From the NCBI GenBank assembly GCA_964591275.1, contig CAZQAE010000029.1, positions 1 to 62,023 on the forward strand: a stretch of DNA of 62,023 bases, written 5' to 3'. This DNA comes from G963674685 sp964591275. GTDB taxonomy: Bacteria; Lernaellota; Lernaellaia; JACKCT01. The notes beneath the pieces are model-generated. The model had not been told where the DNA came from. It saw only the letters and a list, made by a program, of their open reading frames with translations, and did no database searches. Positions 7,306 through 16,593 of this stretch are shown in pieces; position 1 is the first letter of the stretch, and each line of letters starts with the position of its first letter. A program made the translations under genes and the position numbers.

Positions 7306-9495
7306 ATGAAATACAATCGCTTGATTCTCATAGTGTTATTTTCAACCATCTTTTCGCTGGCGCTTTCAGCCTGCGGCGACGACGATGACGATGATTCCGA
7401 CAACATGACCGATGACGACGCGGACGATGACGCGGACGATGACGCGGGGTTCGTCGTACCGACAACTGTTGACGTAACCTTCGCGCCGGTTCGCGACGGA
7501 GACATATGGACCTTGGGACAAAAACCGGGAGAGTCGCACGCTTTCAGAAATGACCTGAATGTGGATTTATCTTCGAAATCCACTGGCGAGCTGTCCACAA
7601 AATCCAGCGCCAAGCCGCTTTCGATGGCTTATTTCATGACCCTGTCGGATTTGCATTTCGTAGACGAGGAGTCACCGACAAGACTGACTTTCTTCGACTC
7701 CAATACACTCTTGTTCGGCGCCTTCGATTCGGCCTATCGGCCCCAGGAAGACCTGGTGGCTTTTGTCCTGAACGCCATTGTGCGAACGGCCAACCAGATA
7801 CAGATCGATTACGGTCGAAGCTTCGATTGTATGATCAATCTCGGCGACAGCGCCGACAACGCCCAGGTTAATGAACTGAAGCTGGTATTGGACGTTCTTG
7901 ACGGCGGCGGGCTGACATCCGGCGTTGCGGGCTGGGCGCGCCCGGACTCCGGCGACCTGAATATCGATCCGGCAACGGGACTCAATCTCGGAGAACGCGA
8001 TTTTACCCTCCAGGAAGAAGGCCTCGACGGGAACAACAGCAATTTGTATAATCGCCCCGGCTACCCTAATTCCAATGCCGATTTGCCCGTAAGCGGGTTG
8101 CGCGACATTGATGGCGCCCGCCTGCCCTGGTTTTACACTGTCGGCAATCACGACGCACTCAACACCGGCACAAATCACCCCGACGGACCGATTGCATTCT
8201 ATTCCCGCGAAGATTACGTGGGGGACGTCAACCACTTCGGATATATTCCGGGCCTCGCCTCGCTGATCGATTACTACGAGGAGAACCCGGGACAGTCGAT
8301 TTTCATCGACGGCGGAATTTTTGGCATACAAGTGGATTGGAACTTCCTTCTTGGCCTGCTGGGCGGCATCGGCCTGATCCCCGATAATTACGGTGAGGAC
8401 AGATACGACAGTTTCGATCTGATGACGCTGCTCCATGACACGCCCGAAGATCCGAGCGACGACGGCCTGTCCATCACGCCCGATCCGGAAAGGGCTTTCA
8501 TGGGTCACGCGGGTCTTGTTCCTCTTATCCACGAACATGGTCACGGCTTTGTCGACCGGAATGCCGACGGCGTGGTCAATCATCTGGACGGGGCTTTCTA
8601 CAGCCTGGACCACAGCCAAATGAAAGCCGGCTCCAAAGCGCCTCTGCGTTTCCTTTTCCTCGACTCGGCGGAAATCAATCTATATTCCCAAGGCGGCTTA
8701 AGCTCTCAGCAGCTGGGCTGGATCAAGTACGAACTCGACCGGGCCGTTGAGGATAAGGTCCTGGTGATCGCCGCTTCGCATCATTACGAAGACGCCATTG
8801 TCAACGGCGGCAAGGAATTGCAGGAGTTGTTTCACGCCTGCCCGAATTTCATCCTGCATCTCGTAGGACACGGCCATTACAATACCGTGACGCCTCATCG
8901 GGCCGATGACAATGATCCATTGCGTGGATACTGGGAAATGGAAACGCCCTCAAGCATCGAGTTTCCGCAACAATCCCGAATCATCGAAATCGTGGACAAT
9001 CGCAATGGCACGGGCAGCATTTTTCTGACGCTCTTCGACCACTGGGACCTGGAAAACGACGATTCAGACACGCTGGCGCTGCTCGGCAGAGAATTGGCAT
9101 TCGCCGATGCCCTGCGCTGGGGTTATAACGGCGAGGGCGAATTCGGCCATATGGGTGGAATCAGTGATCGAAACACAAAGCTCATGTTCGCCATTCCAGG
9201 CGATGTGACGCAAAAACTTGCCGCTATTTCAACCGAGGACCCGATTACCTCGACGGAGGCTTTCGGCGTCGGCAACTACATCAGCAAGAGGAACCTGACG
9301 GGGCTAAAATATAAAGTTGATGAAAAGAACGTCCGCGCATTAAGCGACCATAAATCCATGAGCGAACTCATGGAGTACATCGCAGGCCATTTGGATGCCG
9401 ACGATCCGAGCGGTTTGAAAAAACACCTGACGGAATCGCTGGAGGCCGCCGGGCGCGATGACATAAGCCCCTCGGCGACGCCATACATATACTAA
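7306..9495 (+). CDS. Lipoprotein calcineurin-like metallophosphoesterase
   Basis: 729 residues from ATG 7306 (AAAGAGGG about eight bases upstream). The lipobox LALSAC is followed at once by an Asp-rich stalk (CGDDDDDDSDN...DDADDDADDDAG). All metal-binding motifs of the calcineurin-like fold can be seen in order: DLH (SDLHFVDEES), GDSADN, GNHD, the later His in AASHHYED, and GHGHYN. Long insertions between the motifs make it much larger than a minimal phosphoesterase. It is probably an outer-membrane-anchored phosphatase, nuclease or phosphodiesterase. The first residues after the stalk are low complexity, so the catalytic domain would stand away from the membrane. Confidence 0.9.
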   Translation: MKYNRLILIVLFSTIFSLALSACGDDDDDDSDNMTDDDADDDADDDAGFVVPTTVDVTFAPVRDGDIWTLGQKPGESHAFRNDLNVDLSSKSTGELSTKSSAKPLSMAYFMTLSDLHFVDEESPTRLTFFDSNTLLFGAFDSAYRPQEDLVAFVLNAIVRTANQIQIDYGRSFDCMINLGDSADNAQVNELKLVLDVLDGGGLTSGVAGWARPDSGDLNIDPATGLNLGERDFTLQEEGLDGNNSNLYNRPGYPNSNADLPVSGLRDIDGARLPWFYTVGNHDALNTGTNHPDGPIAFYSREDYVGDVNHFGYIPGLASLIDYYEENPGQSIFIDGGIFGIQVDWNFLLGLLGGIGLIPDNYGEDRYDSFDLMTLLHDTPEDPSDDGLSITPDPERAFMGHAGLVPLIHEHGHGFVDRNADGVVNHLDGAFYSLDHSQMKAGSKAPLRFLFLDSAEINLYSQGGLSSQQLGWIKYELDRAVEDKVLVIAASHHYEDAIVNGGKELQELFHACPNFILHLVGHGHYNTVTPHRADDNDPLRGYWEMETPSSIEFPQQSRIIEIVDNRNGTGSIFLTLFDHWDLENDDSDTLALLGRELAFADALRWGYNGEGEFGHMGGISDRNTKLMFAIPGDVTQKLAAISTEDPITSTEAFGVGNYISKRNLTGLKYKVDEKNVRALSDHKSMSELMEYIAGHLDADDPSGLKKHLTESLEAAGRDDISPSATPYIY

Positions 9496-9504
9496 GGCGA
9501 CCCA

Positions 9505-11331
9505 TCACTTCGGTTTTTTGATGTATTCCAGGTTGGCTCTTGCAGCTTTCTGGTCGAAATCCAAGGCCAATGCTTTGTAGTATTGAGCCGCGCCGCCGCC
9601 GCGAATCTCGTCAATGTTCATGGGCGCAGTGGCAATCCAGTTGCCGAGATAAATATGATCCAGGGCCGATTCACCGTTTTGCGCCATGTGTTGTTCGATC
9701 TTTTGCTGAAAGTGTTCCTCCTGTCCGGCGAATTCGTCCGTCAGGCGCGTAACCCAAAAATCAGCTCCCGCCCACCAGCCAAGATCGGGAATGTCCGTCA
9801 TGCGGTCCCGCCGTATTTCGGATTCGGTTTTTAACGCTAATTTGGCGTCGGGCGGCTTCGGTAGTCTGAATATTTCGGCAATTCGACGAGCCAGAATGTG
9901 CCCGACAAGAATGTGGCCGCGAACGTTGTAATGGCAGTAGTCCAGAAAAATGCCGTAATCCGGCATTCGGTGGGGGCAACGATCCGCGACGGACTTTTCC
10001 AAGTCAAAACTTATGGCGCCAAGTTGCCGCGCTTCAAATGGCAAGGTTCGGTTGATTCCGTCGCCGGCGCGATTTTGTTTGCCCGTTAAATCGATGTTCC
10101 TGATCGCCTGTTCCCTGGCCTTTTCGCCTTCGTCAGCCAGATAATACAAGGCCGAAAGCTCCGCCAGCGCGTGAGGTTCCTCGCCGCTTTCACTGAGGTT
10201 TAATTGTTTCATCCACGTGGGCAGCAGCTTGCGGCAAGCCTCGAAACCGGATGATTCGTAATGTGCAAGCGCCAGGAGATAGATGTTTTCAAATGTCTGT
10301 TCGGTTTTGTCGGATTCCAGATCCCTAATGAGCTTCGTGTACATCTCAGCCGACTGCTTGTCGTCGCGCAGTTGCTTCTTTGCCCGCGCGTAAATCAACA
10401 GCGCCGCTTGATTGCCCGGATCGACCTTGAGCTTTTTCTCCATCAAATTTTCCGCTATTTGCGGTGCGCCATAGCGCAATGCCCAACGAGCCTAAATATA
10501 ATCCGGGTCCTGCTCCGGGCCGTCTCCGGCAAAGTACCACTGCCTGGAATGAATGAAGCGCAGGTTGACCGGGACCGTGCAGACCATGAATCCGGCGCCC
10601 TTTTTTTTTGCAAGGTAGGCCATGCGCCTCAGTGATCGCCGTAAACGGTCCTCGACAAATTGTGTTGTCGCGGGGATTTTGACTTTTGATATCACGAAAT
10701 CAGTTTTTGCTTCTTTTGCAGGTTTTTGCTTTGGACGCAGCATTCTCGCCAGGGCAAAGGGGCGATCGAGCTTGCGTGCAAAGGTCAAAGGGGCCTGCTT
10801 TTTCGGATTAATGGCCAGGGATGTGTCGAGAAATTCGTTGTTTCCCATAACCGTCACTACCAGGTCCGGATTGAAAAGCTCGATGCTGTTTTCCAGCAAG
10901 TATGTCAATTGTGGACTGGCGTATCCGGTTTTGGCCATGTTGATGACGCGCACCCTGCGATGATCGCCGCTATCGTTGAGAAGGCGCTGAATCCAAGCCG
11001 CGAATGTAGCGGGCTGCGCAACGCCAAGGCCCACCGCCTGGCTTCCGCCAACGAAAACGATTCGGATTTCATCATCGCCTTTTTCAACGGGAAGCGTTTG
11101 GCCGATTCGTTCGGGCCAGACCATACTGTAGTGATCTAAACCGTCAATTCGGATGATGGAAGCGGGGTCGCTTTTCGGCAGCTCTTGGAAAGCCAGTGGA
11201 CTTCTGGCATCGACAGGCGCAGGCGGTTTGTACCACTCGATAACACGCACGCTGCTTTCGATGACAAATAGTGTAATGACCAGCGCGGCGGCGGTGAATA
11301 TCAGGCGCTTGAACACATTAGCCCAACCCAT
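9505..11331 (-). pseudogene. SGNH hydrolase with inserted TPR region, split by an in-frame amber codon
   Basis: One reading frame of 609 codons is interrupted by a TAG at 10492-10494 (codon 280). The N-terminal part has a membrane anchor (about 8-26), the nucleophile motif FVGGSQAVGLG (Ser97) and the block-III motif MGNNEFLD. After the stop, the same frame continues at ARWALRYG with TPR-like helices, then the catalytic pair DYCHYNVRGH, then more helices, ending YIKKPK. A product ending at the TAG would lack the catalytic Asp/His. Genes here use TAG as a normal stop (the RRM gene at 16470, for example), so recoding is unlikely. A recent nonsense mutation or a base-calling error is the simplest reading. 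Homologues act on O-acetyl or ester groups of cell-surface carbohydrates. Confidence 0.8.
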
Positions 11332-11379
11332 AACTTTCCCTACCCGACGAAGAATTCGAAAGTAATTATCTCAAAGCTT

Positions 11380-11568
11380 CTACAAGAATTTTTTCAGGTC
11401 ATATTTTTTTGCCAGCTCGATACGTTCTTCTTCCGGCAATGATCTGATGTATGCCTTCCAGCCGGGGCACCAGCCCACGTGCCAACGCCACACACGCCCC
11501 AAAAAGGACATCGGATTGTTGTCGAACTTCGCCCGAAACTTGCATGTCTCGCAATTATGCTCGGCCAT
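11380..11568 (-). CDS. Small conserved CxxC protein
   Basis: 62 residues, with a strong GGGAGGG ribosome site before ATG 11568. The sequence begins CETCKFRAKFD, has a Trp-rich centre (RVWRWHVGWCPGWKAY) and ends with an acidic/basic helix (EEERIELAKKYDLKKFL). The three cysteines and one histidine could bind a metal. I recall similar short proteins in sulphate-reducing and related deltaproteobacteria, always uncharacterised. No signal peptide, so cytoplasmic. The gene stands between the SGNH gene and folK on the same strand. Confidence 0.8.
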   Translation of the reverse strand: MAEHNCETCKFRAKFDNNPMSFLGRVWRWHVGWCPGWKAYIRSLPEEERIELAKKYDLKKFL

Positions 11569-11697
11569 CTTGCCCTCCCGATTCTATCAGCGGATATTTG
11601 ATGCGGTCCCCAGTCCATTGATAATACAATATGCCTGGAAACGCACCATCCCATTTCATTTGCGTGAAAAATCGTTTTCGATGTCCGAATATGTTCT

Positions 11698-12234
11698 CTA
11701 AGCGCGCATTCGATCCGGGTCGATCCCGTATGGCATCCGTTCAATGGCGCCGCGATCATCGCAAGCCCCAAGCAGCTCACGGATTTTCAACCCGCTTTTC
11801 GGATCGATGAATTCCGGGGCGATGTCGTGCAGGGGTTGCAGGACAAACAGCCTTTTTTCAAACCGGGGATGCGGCAAAACCAGCCCGGCGTCGTCAACTA
11901 TCAAATTGTCGAAAAAGAGGATGTCGATGTCCAGGATCCGGTCGTCGAGCGGCTTTTTGCGAACCCGGCCTGCGGCGGATTCGATGGCCAGAAGGGTGCC
12001 CAGTAACTGCGTGGGCGCAAGCTTCGTCTCGATCATGGCGCAGGCGTTGTAAAAATCCTGACTCGCCACGCCTCCTTCGGGAGCCGTCTTATAGACCGGC
12101 GAGGTCTTTAATACACGCATGCCGCTTATTTCACTCAATTCGCGCACGGCATAGCGCAGGTGCGCCGTCCGATCGCCCAGGTTCGAGCCCAGGGCGAGAT
12201 AAACGCTGTGCCAAATTTCTGCTTGTGATGACAT
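11698..12234 (-). CDS. folK: Hydroxymethyl-dihydropterin pyrophosphokinase
   Basis: 178 residues. Transfers pyrophosphate from ATP to 6-hydroxymethyl-7,8-dihydropterin in folate synthesis. The family signature is complete: YLALGSNLGDR at the N-terminus, SPVYKTAP, the ATP/Mg site RILDIDILFFD, and VLPHPRFEKRLFVLQPL. Length is normal for a stand-alone FolK. No other folate gene is next to it. A panB/folB-type partner is not visible, so it is probably a single-gene insertion in this neighbourhood. Confidence 0.96.
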   Translation of the reverse strand: MSSQAEIWHSVYLALGSNLGDRTAHLRYAVRELSEISGMRVLKTSPVYKTAPEGGVASQDFYNACAMIETKLAPTQLLGTLLAIESAAGRVRKKPLDDRILDIDILFFDNLIVDDAGLVLPHPRFEKRLFVLQPLHDIAPEFIDPKSGLKIRELLGACDDRGAIERMPYGIDPDRMRA

Positions 12235-12259
12235 CGAGATTTTTTTCGCCGTCTAATTA

Positions 12260-13903
12260 TCAGCAGCCGCAAGCGCCGCTGCTGACATCCTCGTCGTCAT
12301 CATCGGCAAGTTCATCTTCGTCGGCTGTGTCATCATCATCGTCAACATCGTCATCCGCATCGTCATCGACCGCGTCGTCATCCGTGGGCGTGGCGTTCAC
12401 GGTGATCAGCACTTCATCGGTATCGGAATACTGCCCGTCTTCCACCTTCAGTTGGAAGGTGTAGTCGCCCGGCGTATCCGGCGTAAAAGCCTTTGTCTCG
12501 CCGTAGGGATGTTCATCGGCATAGAGGATTTCAATAAGGCCGTCCGGTCCGGCGATGAGGGTCCACTTAAAGCTCAGAGTATCGCCTTCGAGATCGACGC
12601 TGGCGCTGCCATCAAGGGTGACTTCGTCGCTTAGCGTGACTTCCTGATCCTCGCCGGCATTGGCCACAGGCTCGGTATTGTCATCGACGCCCAGGTACCG
12701 CGCGCGCGCGATGGCCGTCCCGCCGGCGAATCCGTAGGTGTTGCCGACCATATCCATATCCATATAGCCAGTTCCAGCGTCATGGTAATCCACCCAGTCC
12801 CAGTTTCGTCCGCCGTCCGTTGTAATGAACATGCCGCCGCCAATGGGCAGGCTGCCGGCACCGTACATGATCGCGGCGTAACCCAGGTCGTTGTTGATCA
12901 TATTAATAGCGCTGATGATATAGTTGGCGAAGGGCACGTCCGGCACCGAATCCGGCATGGTGGCGCTCATCCAAGTATAACCGCCGTCCTCGGTGTATCG
13001 AATGCGCTCGTTGCCGTGATCGCCGTAACTTTCTTCCGTGATGACGACGCCGTATTGCTCGCTGGGCATGTCGATGCGGCTGGCGTACCAGTTCATGTGG
13101 TCGGTCAGCGCCTCCCAGGTTTGCCCACCATCCAGCGTCTTATAAATCCCCTCATCCAAAATGGCCTTTTCCGAATCGCGCCGCTTTTGTTCCCATTGCC
13201 ATCGATACAGGGGCGAGGTCAACCATCGAACGCGGTGTTGACGAAACTCCGCCGGATCGTCGGCCTGGATGCTTTTGGCATCGTCGCTGTCATCCCAACC
13301 ACTGGTGACATAGCCGATGTTCTCATCAATGAAGCTTGATGCGCCGAGCATTGCATCGGCACTGCTCACCGGACTCGGCATAATGGTCCAGGAGGCGCCT
13401 GCGTCGTACGTGGCAAGGATCTGGTTCGGCGATGCCAACGCTAGGGCGAATGTATCGGTCACGCATTCCAGATGATCGACTGACGAGCCAAATCCCATCA
13501 TGCCCGAAAGATCCACTTCCTCCCAGGTACCCTGCTCTCCGGCGCCCTCGGAGCGCCAGATGCCGCCTCTGAGGGCTGTCATTTGCAGGCCCCCCAGAAG
13601 CACAACGTTTTCATCAAAAGCGTCCGCGACGATCACCATGGGAAAACCTTCGACATCGGAACCGCGCAACACTTCGTAAACGTGATTGCCACCGTCGCTG
13701 GATTTGACGGCCACGATCATGGCCTCCGCGGTCTGCAATAAGGTTCCACCAACGAAGGTGTTTTGATCCAGAGCGGCAATGCCGAGCATGGCGAATGTTG
13801 GCCCCGCGTTTTCCTGCCCCATATATTCCCACTGCCCGGGCGCGGCAGCGAATGCCGGCGCGGCAAACACAATAACGATCAAAGCGATAATCAACTTTCG
13901 CAT
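12260..13903 (-). CDS. Secreted Asp-box propeller with PKD-like domain and ACGC terminus
   Basis: 547 residues, with GGAAAGGAA before ATG 13903. Sec type I signal peptide (FAAPAFAAAPG). The body has repeated Asp-box turns (SSDGGNHV, TYDAGASWTIM, TLDGGQTWEAL, TEDGGYTWMSA, TTDGGRNWDWV), as in sialidase or Ycf48-type propellers. At about 400-505 a PKD-like beta-sandwich follows (PVANAGEDQEVTLSDEV...LDGSASVD). The C-terminus is an acidic stalk (DDDAVDDDADDDVDDDDD) and the final residues SSGACGC. No sialidase catalytic set can be recognised, so an adhesive or structural surface role is more likely. It has the same stalk-plus-Cys ending as four other proteins here. Confidence 0.85.
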   Translation of the reverse strand: MRKLIIALIVIVFAAPAFAAAPGQWEYMGQENAGPTFAMLGIAALDQNTFVGGTLLQTAEAMIVAVKSSDGGNHVYEVLRGSDVEGFPMVIVADAFDENVVLLGGLQMTALRGGIWRSEGAGEQGTWEEVDLSGMMGFGSSVDHLECVTDTFALALASPNQILATYDAGASWTIMPSPVSSADAMLGASSFIDENIGYVTSGWDDSDDAKSIQADDPAEFRQHRVRWLTSPLYRWQWEQKRRDSEKAILDEGIYKTLDGGQTWEALTDHMNWYASRIDMPSEQYGVVITEESYGDHGNERIRYTEDGGYTWMSATMPDSVPDVPFANYIISAINMINNDLGYAAIMYGAGSLPIGGGMFITTDGGRNWDWVDYHDAGTGYMDMDMVGNTYGFAGGTAIARARYLGVDDNTEPVANAGEDQEVTLSDEVTLDGSASVDLEGDTLSFKWTLIAGPDGLIEILYADEHPYGETKAFTPDTPGDYTFQLKVEDGQYSDTDEVLITVNATPTDDDAVDDDADDDVDDDDDTADEDELADDDDEDVSSGACGC

Positions 13904-14100
13904 TGGTTTTTCCTTTCCGAAGGAATTTCAATCCCGGTTATTAACCCCTAACAACGCAGGAGAAATTTATTAAAACTCCGATTGACAAGCTAGCGCTCTA
14001 TGCGAAATTGTCAAACGAATTCGGACGCGAAATATCACGGATTCAGCGCTTGCCGACTCTTGTTGATGAAAAGGGACGCGGCGAAACAATCGAAGGAAAG

Positions 14101-14463
14101 ATGGCTGAGAAAACAACGCAAACTCCGGGCGATTGGAATGTACGCGCGATCAAGGAAAAGACGGGCGAAATGATCGAGTACGTGGTCGTCGCGGAGCGGA
14201 TTCTCGATTGGCACCGCCGCCACGACATCCGAGGCCGCAAGGGCGCGCCGGGGGTGACGCTGGCCAAGATGATTGCGGCTTATCACCGCCTCGGCTACAA
14301 GGGCGACCGCAATATCACTTATTTCAAGGATGAAACACCCGATGAGACCGTCGTCGAGACTGGAGCCTTCATCTATGCGTGCCTGGACGGCTGGAAGTTC
14401 GAGGCTTGGCAGGATGATGAGGACAAAAGACGCATCCTCACCACCCTAAGCCTGCTCAACTGA
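14101..14463 (+). CDS. Uncharacterised small cytoplasmic protein
   Basis: 120 residues from ATG 14101, chosen because GAAGGAAAG lies directly upstream; the frame is open further back to 14008. Charged, with no signal peptide or membrane helix. Conserved-looking features are ERILDWHRRHDIRGRKG, LAKMIAAYHRLGYKGDR and WKFEAWQDDEDKRRI. I do not recognise the family. It is convergent with the SurA-like lipoprotein gene, and no operon partner is on its strand. Confidence 0.6.
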   Translation: MAEKTTQTPGDWNVRAIKEKTGEMIEYVVVAERILDWHRRHDIRGRKGAPGVTLAKMIAAYHRLGYKGDRNITYFKDETPDETVVETGAFIYACLDGWKFEAWQDDEDKRRILTTLSLLN

Positions 14464-14512
14464 TTCAAAAGCCGCTTTAAGTGCAATCCCAGATAAAAAT
14501 CCGGGCTAAGCT

Positions 14513-15196
14513 TTACTCGGGCGCGCTTGTTTCTTTTTCAGCCTCGACTTTGGGCGCAGTGAGCGCTCCGGGAATCACGGTCGCGGGGGCCGGAGCCGCA
14601 GAAGCGTAGGTATCCAGAACTGCGTCGTTATAGCGCACTTCCGCAGTTGCTTTTAGGCCGTCAACTATCTTTTTGTACTGTTCCTGCTGATTCTGGCGAG
14701 CCAAATGCTGGGTGATCTGGCCTTTGACTTCCTCAAAATCCTTTGCGGCCAGTTGCGGCGTTTCGTCGTAGAACTTGCGCAATGCCGCTTCGTCGGGTTC
14801 GCTTTGCAGTTTCGCCATCGCCTCTTCCAGGTATTTGGAGGCGATAACCTGCCTTTTCATCAGCTCGATTTGATCCTTGATATCCTGACGATCTTGAAAT
14901 CCCTCTTTAACGGCCGTTTGATGAACGAGTTCCATTCCGATGATGTTGTCGGCCATATTTTTGATGCCCTCGGCGCCGGACAGCTGCGCTTTGAGGTATG
15001 GAGGGAACTGCGCGATCATCTCATCCATCTGTTTCTTTGGGACGGGGGTGTTGTTGACCCAGGCGATGACCTGGTCGTCGCTCAGTTTTTCCGTAGCCTC
15101 GGCCTTTGGGGCTGTTCCGGTTTGCGCCGGGGGCGTGCAGGCGGAGAGGCAAAGAAATGCCAGGGCGCAGGCGCTTAAAACGAAGAACTTGTACAT
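14513..15196 (-). CDS. SurA-N-like chaperone lipoprotein
   Basis: 227 residues from ATG 15196, with AAAGGAAAC upstream. Lipobox CLSAC; then a linker and a helical domain resembling the SurA/PrsA N-terminal chaperone domain (VIAWVNNTPVPKKQMDEMI, about 45-65, and QTAVKEGFQDRQDIKDQIEL). There is no parvulin isomerase domain: after a helix (FYDETPQLAAKDFEEVKGQI), the tail is Ala/Pro/Glu-rich. It probably assists folding or transport of outer-membrane proteins from a lipid anchor. The neighbouring FKBP gene on the opposite strand is also a folding factor, although divergent and not in one transcript. Confidence 0.8.
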   Translation of the reverse strand: MYKFFVLSACALAFLCLSACTPPAQTGTAPKAEATEKLSDDQVIAWVNNTPVPKKQMDEMIAQFPPYLKAQLSGAEGIKNMADNIIGMELVHQTAVKEGFQDRQDIKDQIELMKRQVIASKYLEEAMAKLQSEPDEAALRKFYDETPQLAAKDFEEVKGQITQHLARQNQQEQYKKIVDGLKATAEVRYNDAVLDTYASAAPAPATVIPGALTAPKVEAEKETSAPE

Positions 15197-15442
15197 GGAA
15201 GTTTCCTTTATTTGTTTGTGGTCAGTCCGATCCATAGGGACTTTTACTCTAAGATGCCGCCTTGTGTCAAAAGCCATTCACTCTCCCATGTCAAATGATA
15301 AACATAGTCGCCATAAATTCGTAGCGGGTTGCAAGGCGAATCTATTTATGCCATTTGTTGTCGCGATGGGATGGGAATTTTCTCGATCTGGGTGGTCAAA
15401 AAGCAATCTCTCCTTCAGAATCCATGTGAAAGAGGGTGATTC

Positions 15443-15877
15443 ATGGCGCAAGCGAAAAAGGGCGACTCCGTCAACGTTCATTACACGGGCACACTGGACG
15501 ACGGCACGGTTTTCGATTCTTCCCGGGATCGTGATCCATTGTCATTGACAATCGGCGAAGGCAAGGTGATTCCGGGCCTTGAAGAGGCTATCATCGGCAT
15601 GAGCCCGGGCGAGTCCACCACCGCCAATATCCCGGCGAACCAGGCTTACGGGCCACGCCACGATGATCTGGTTGCCGAACTGCCCGCCAAGGATTTTCAC
15701 AACGGCGAGCCGCCGGAAATCGGCGAGTGCTACCGCATTCCCAATAGCGGCAATGGCGACGGAGAAATGATTGTCACGGTGACAAAGATTGCCGATTCCA
15801 AGGTGACCATTGATGCGAATCACCCGCTGGCTGGCCAAAACCTCAACTTCGAAATCGAATTGATCTCCATCGGATAA
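15443..15877 (+). CDS. FKBP-type peptidyl-prolyl isomerase (SlyD-like)
   Basis: 144 residues with no signal peptide. Contains the FKBP core (VNVHYTGTLDDGTVFDSS, IGEGKVIPGLEEAIIGM) and the insert-in-flap arrangement of SlyD proteins, then DANHPLAGQNLNFEIELISI, the closing strand typical of that family. The His-rich C-terminal tail of E. coli SlyD is absent. It catalyses cis-trans isomerisation at prolines and acts as a cytoplasmic chaperone. The start ATG 15443 follows a GAGGGTGATTC ribosome site. Confidence 0.93.
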   Translation: MAQAKKGDSVNVHYTGTLDDGTVFDSSRDRDPLSLTIGEGKVIPGLEEAIIGMSPGESTTANIPANQAYGPRHDDLVAELPAKDFHNGEPPEIGECYRIPNSGNGDGEMIVTVTKIADSKVTIDANHPLAGQNLNFEIELISIG

Positions 15878-16182
15878 AGGCTTAGGCGACATCGCGGGAT
15901 ATATCTGGACAGGGCTTAGGGCTTGAGGGGGAAACAATTCCGCATCACGAATGGCGAATTCATTCCGCATTCCGCATTTCGCATTCGAAATTCCGCAGTC
16001 CTTCAACCTATGCAAAATTCCAATATTTTTGGCTTTAAAAAATGTTTACACCCACATTGAAGGGTGCTACAAGGATCGCGAAAATCCTGTAACTATCAGG
16101 ACTTTGAGAACAATTCCGGAAGGAGTGACGCTTGGCTTTGGGCAGCTCACTTGACTGCGGAAACGAGGAAAGAGAAAAAGGA
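15878..16182. other. Leader region of the RRM gene with a short dispersed repeat
   Basis: No gene seen. At about 15941-15990 there is a run of degenerate copies of ATTCCGCATTTCGC, a repeat type that recurs at about 22770-22800 and 40630-40650. The rest forms a long, A-rich 5' region in front of the RNA-binding protein, as is common for cold-shock-like genes. Confidence 0.4.
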
Positions 16183-16470
16183 ATGTCGAAGAAGTTATTC
16201 GTTGGAAGTCTGAGCTGGAACGTTGACGATGAGTCATTGCGAGAGGCATTTGCCCGCTTTGGCGAGGTTACCGAGGCCAAGATCATTCTTCATCGCGACT
16301 CAGGCCGCTCACGCGGTTTCGGATTCGTAACCTACAGTGATAACCAAGCCGCCGCCAAGGCCATCTCAGAGATGAACGGCACGGAACTGGACGGGCGCAC
16401 CATCAAGGTGGATGAAGTGCAGGACCGCGAATCTCAAAAACGGGGAGGCATTCTCGGCAGACGCCGCTAG
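16183..16470 (+). CDS. RRM-domain RNA-binding protein
   Basis: 95 residues from ATG 16183, preceded by a purine-rich AAAAAGGA site. A single RRM fold with RNP2 (KLFVGSL, 4-10) and RNP1 (RGFGFVTY, 44-51), and a short basic tail (GGILGRRR). This is the size and layout of the bacterial Rbp proteins that bind single-stranded RNA in the cytoplasm and are often cold-induced. Monocistronic, with its own terminator. An upstream in-frame start at 16132 exists but has no ribosome site. Confidence 0.93.
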   Translation: MSKKLFVGSLSWNVDDESLREAFARFGEVTEAKIILHRDSGRSRGFGFVTYSDNQAAAKAISEMNGTELDGRTIKVDEVQDRESQKRGGILGRRR

Positions 16471-16533
16471 TCAGCCCGACCTTCAGCAAACAATAAGCGA
16501 AAACCGTTTCATGAAGTGAAAGAAACTATTCCA

Positions 16534-16567
16534 AACCCGGCGCCCACTGCGACGCCGGGTTTTTTTG
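16534..16567 (+). terminator. Intrinsic terminator of the RRM gene
   Basis: AACCCGGCG and CGCCGGGTT form the stem around a short loop, followed directly by seven T residues. Confidence 0.85.
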
Positions 16568-16593
16568 AAAATTGGTTTTTTTATGACATGACG

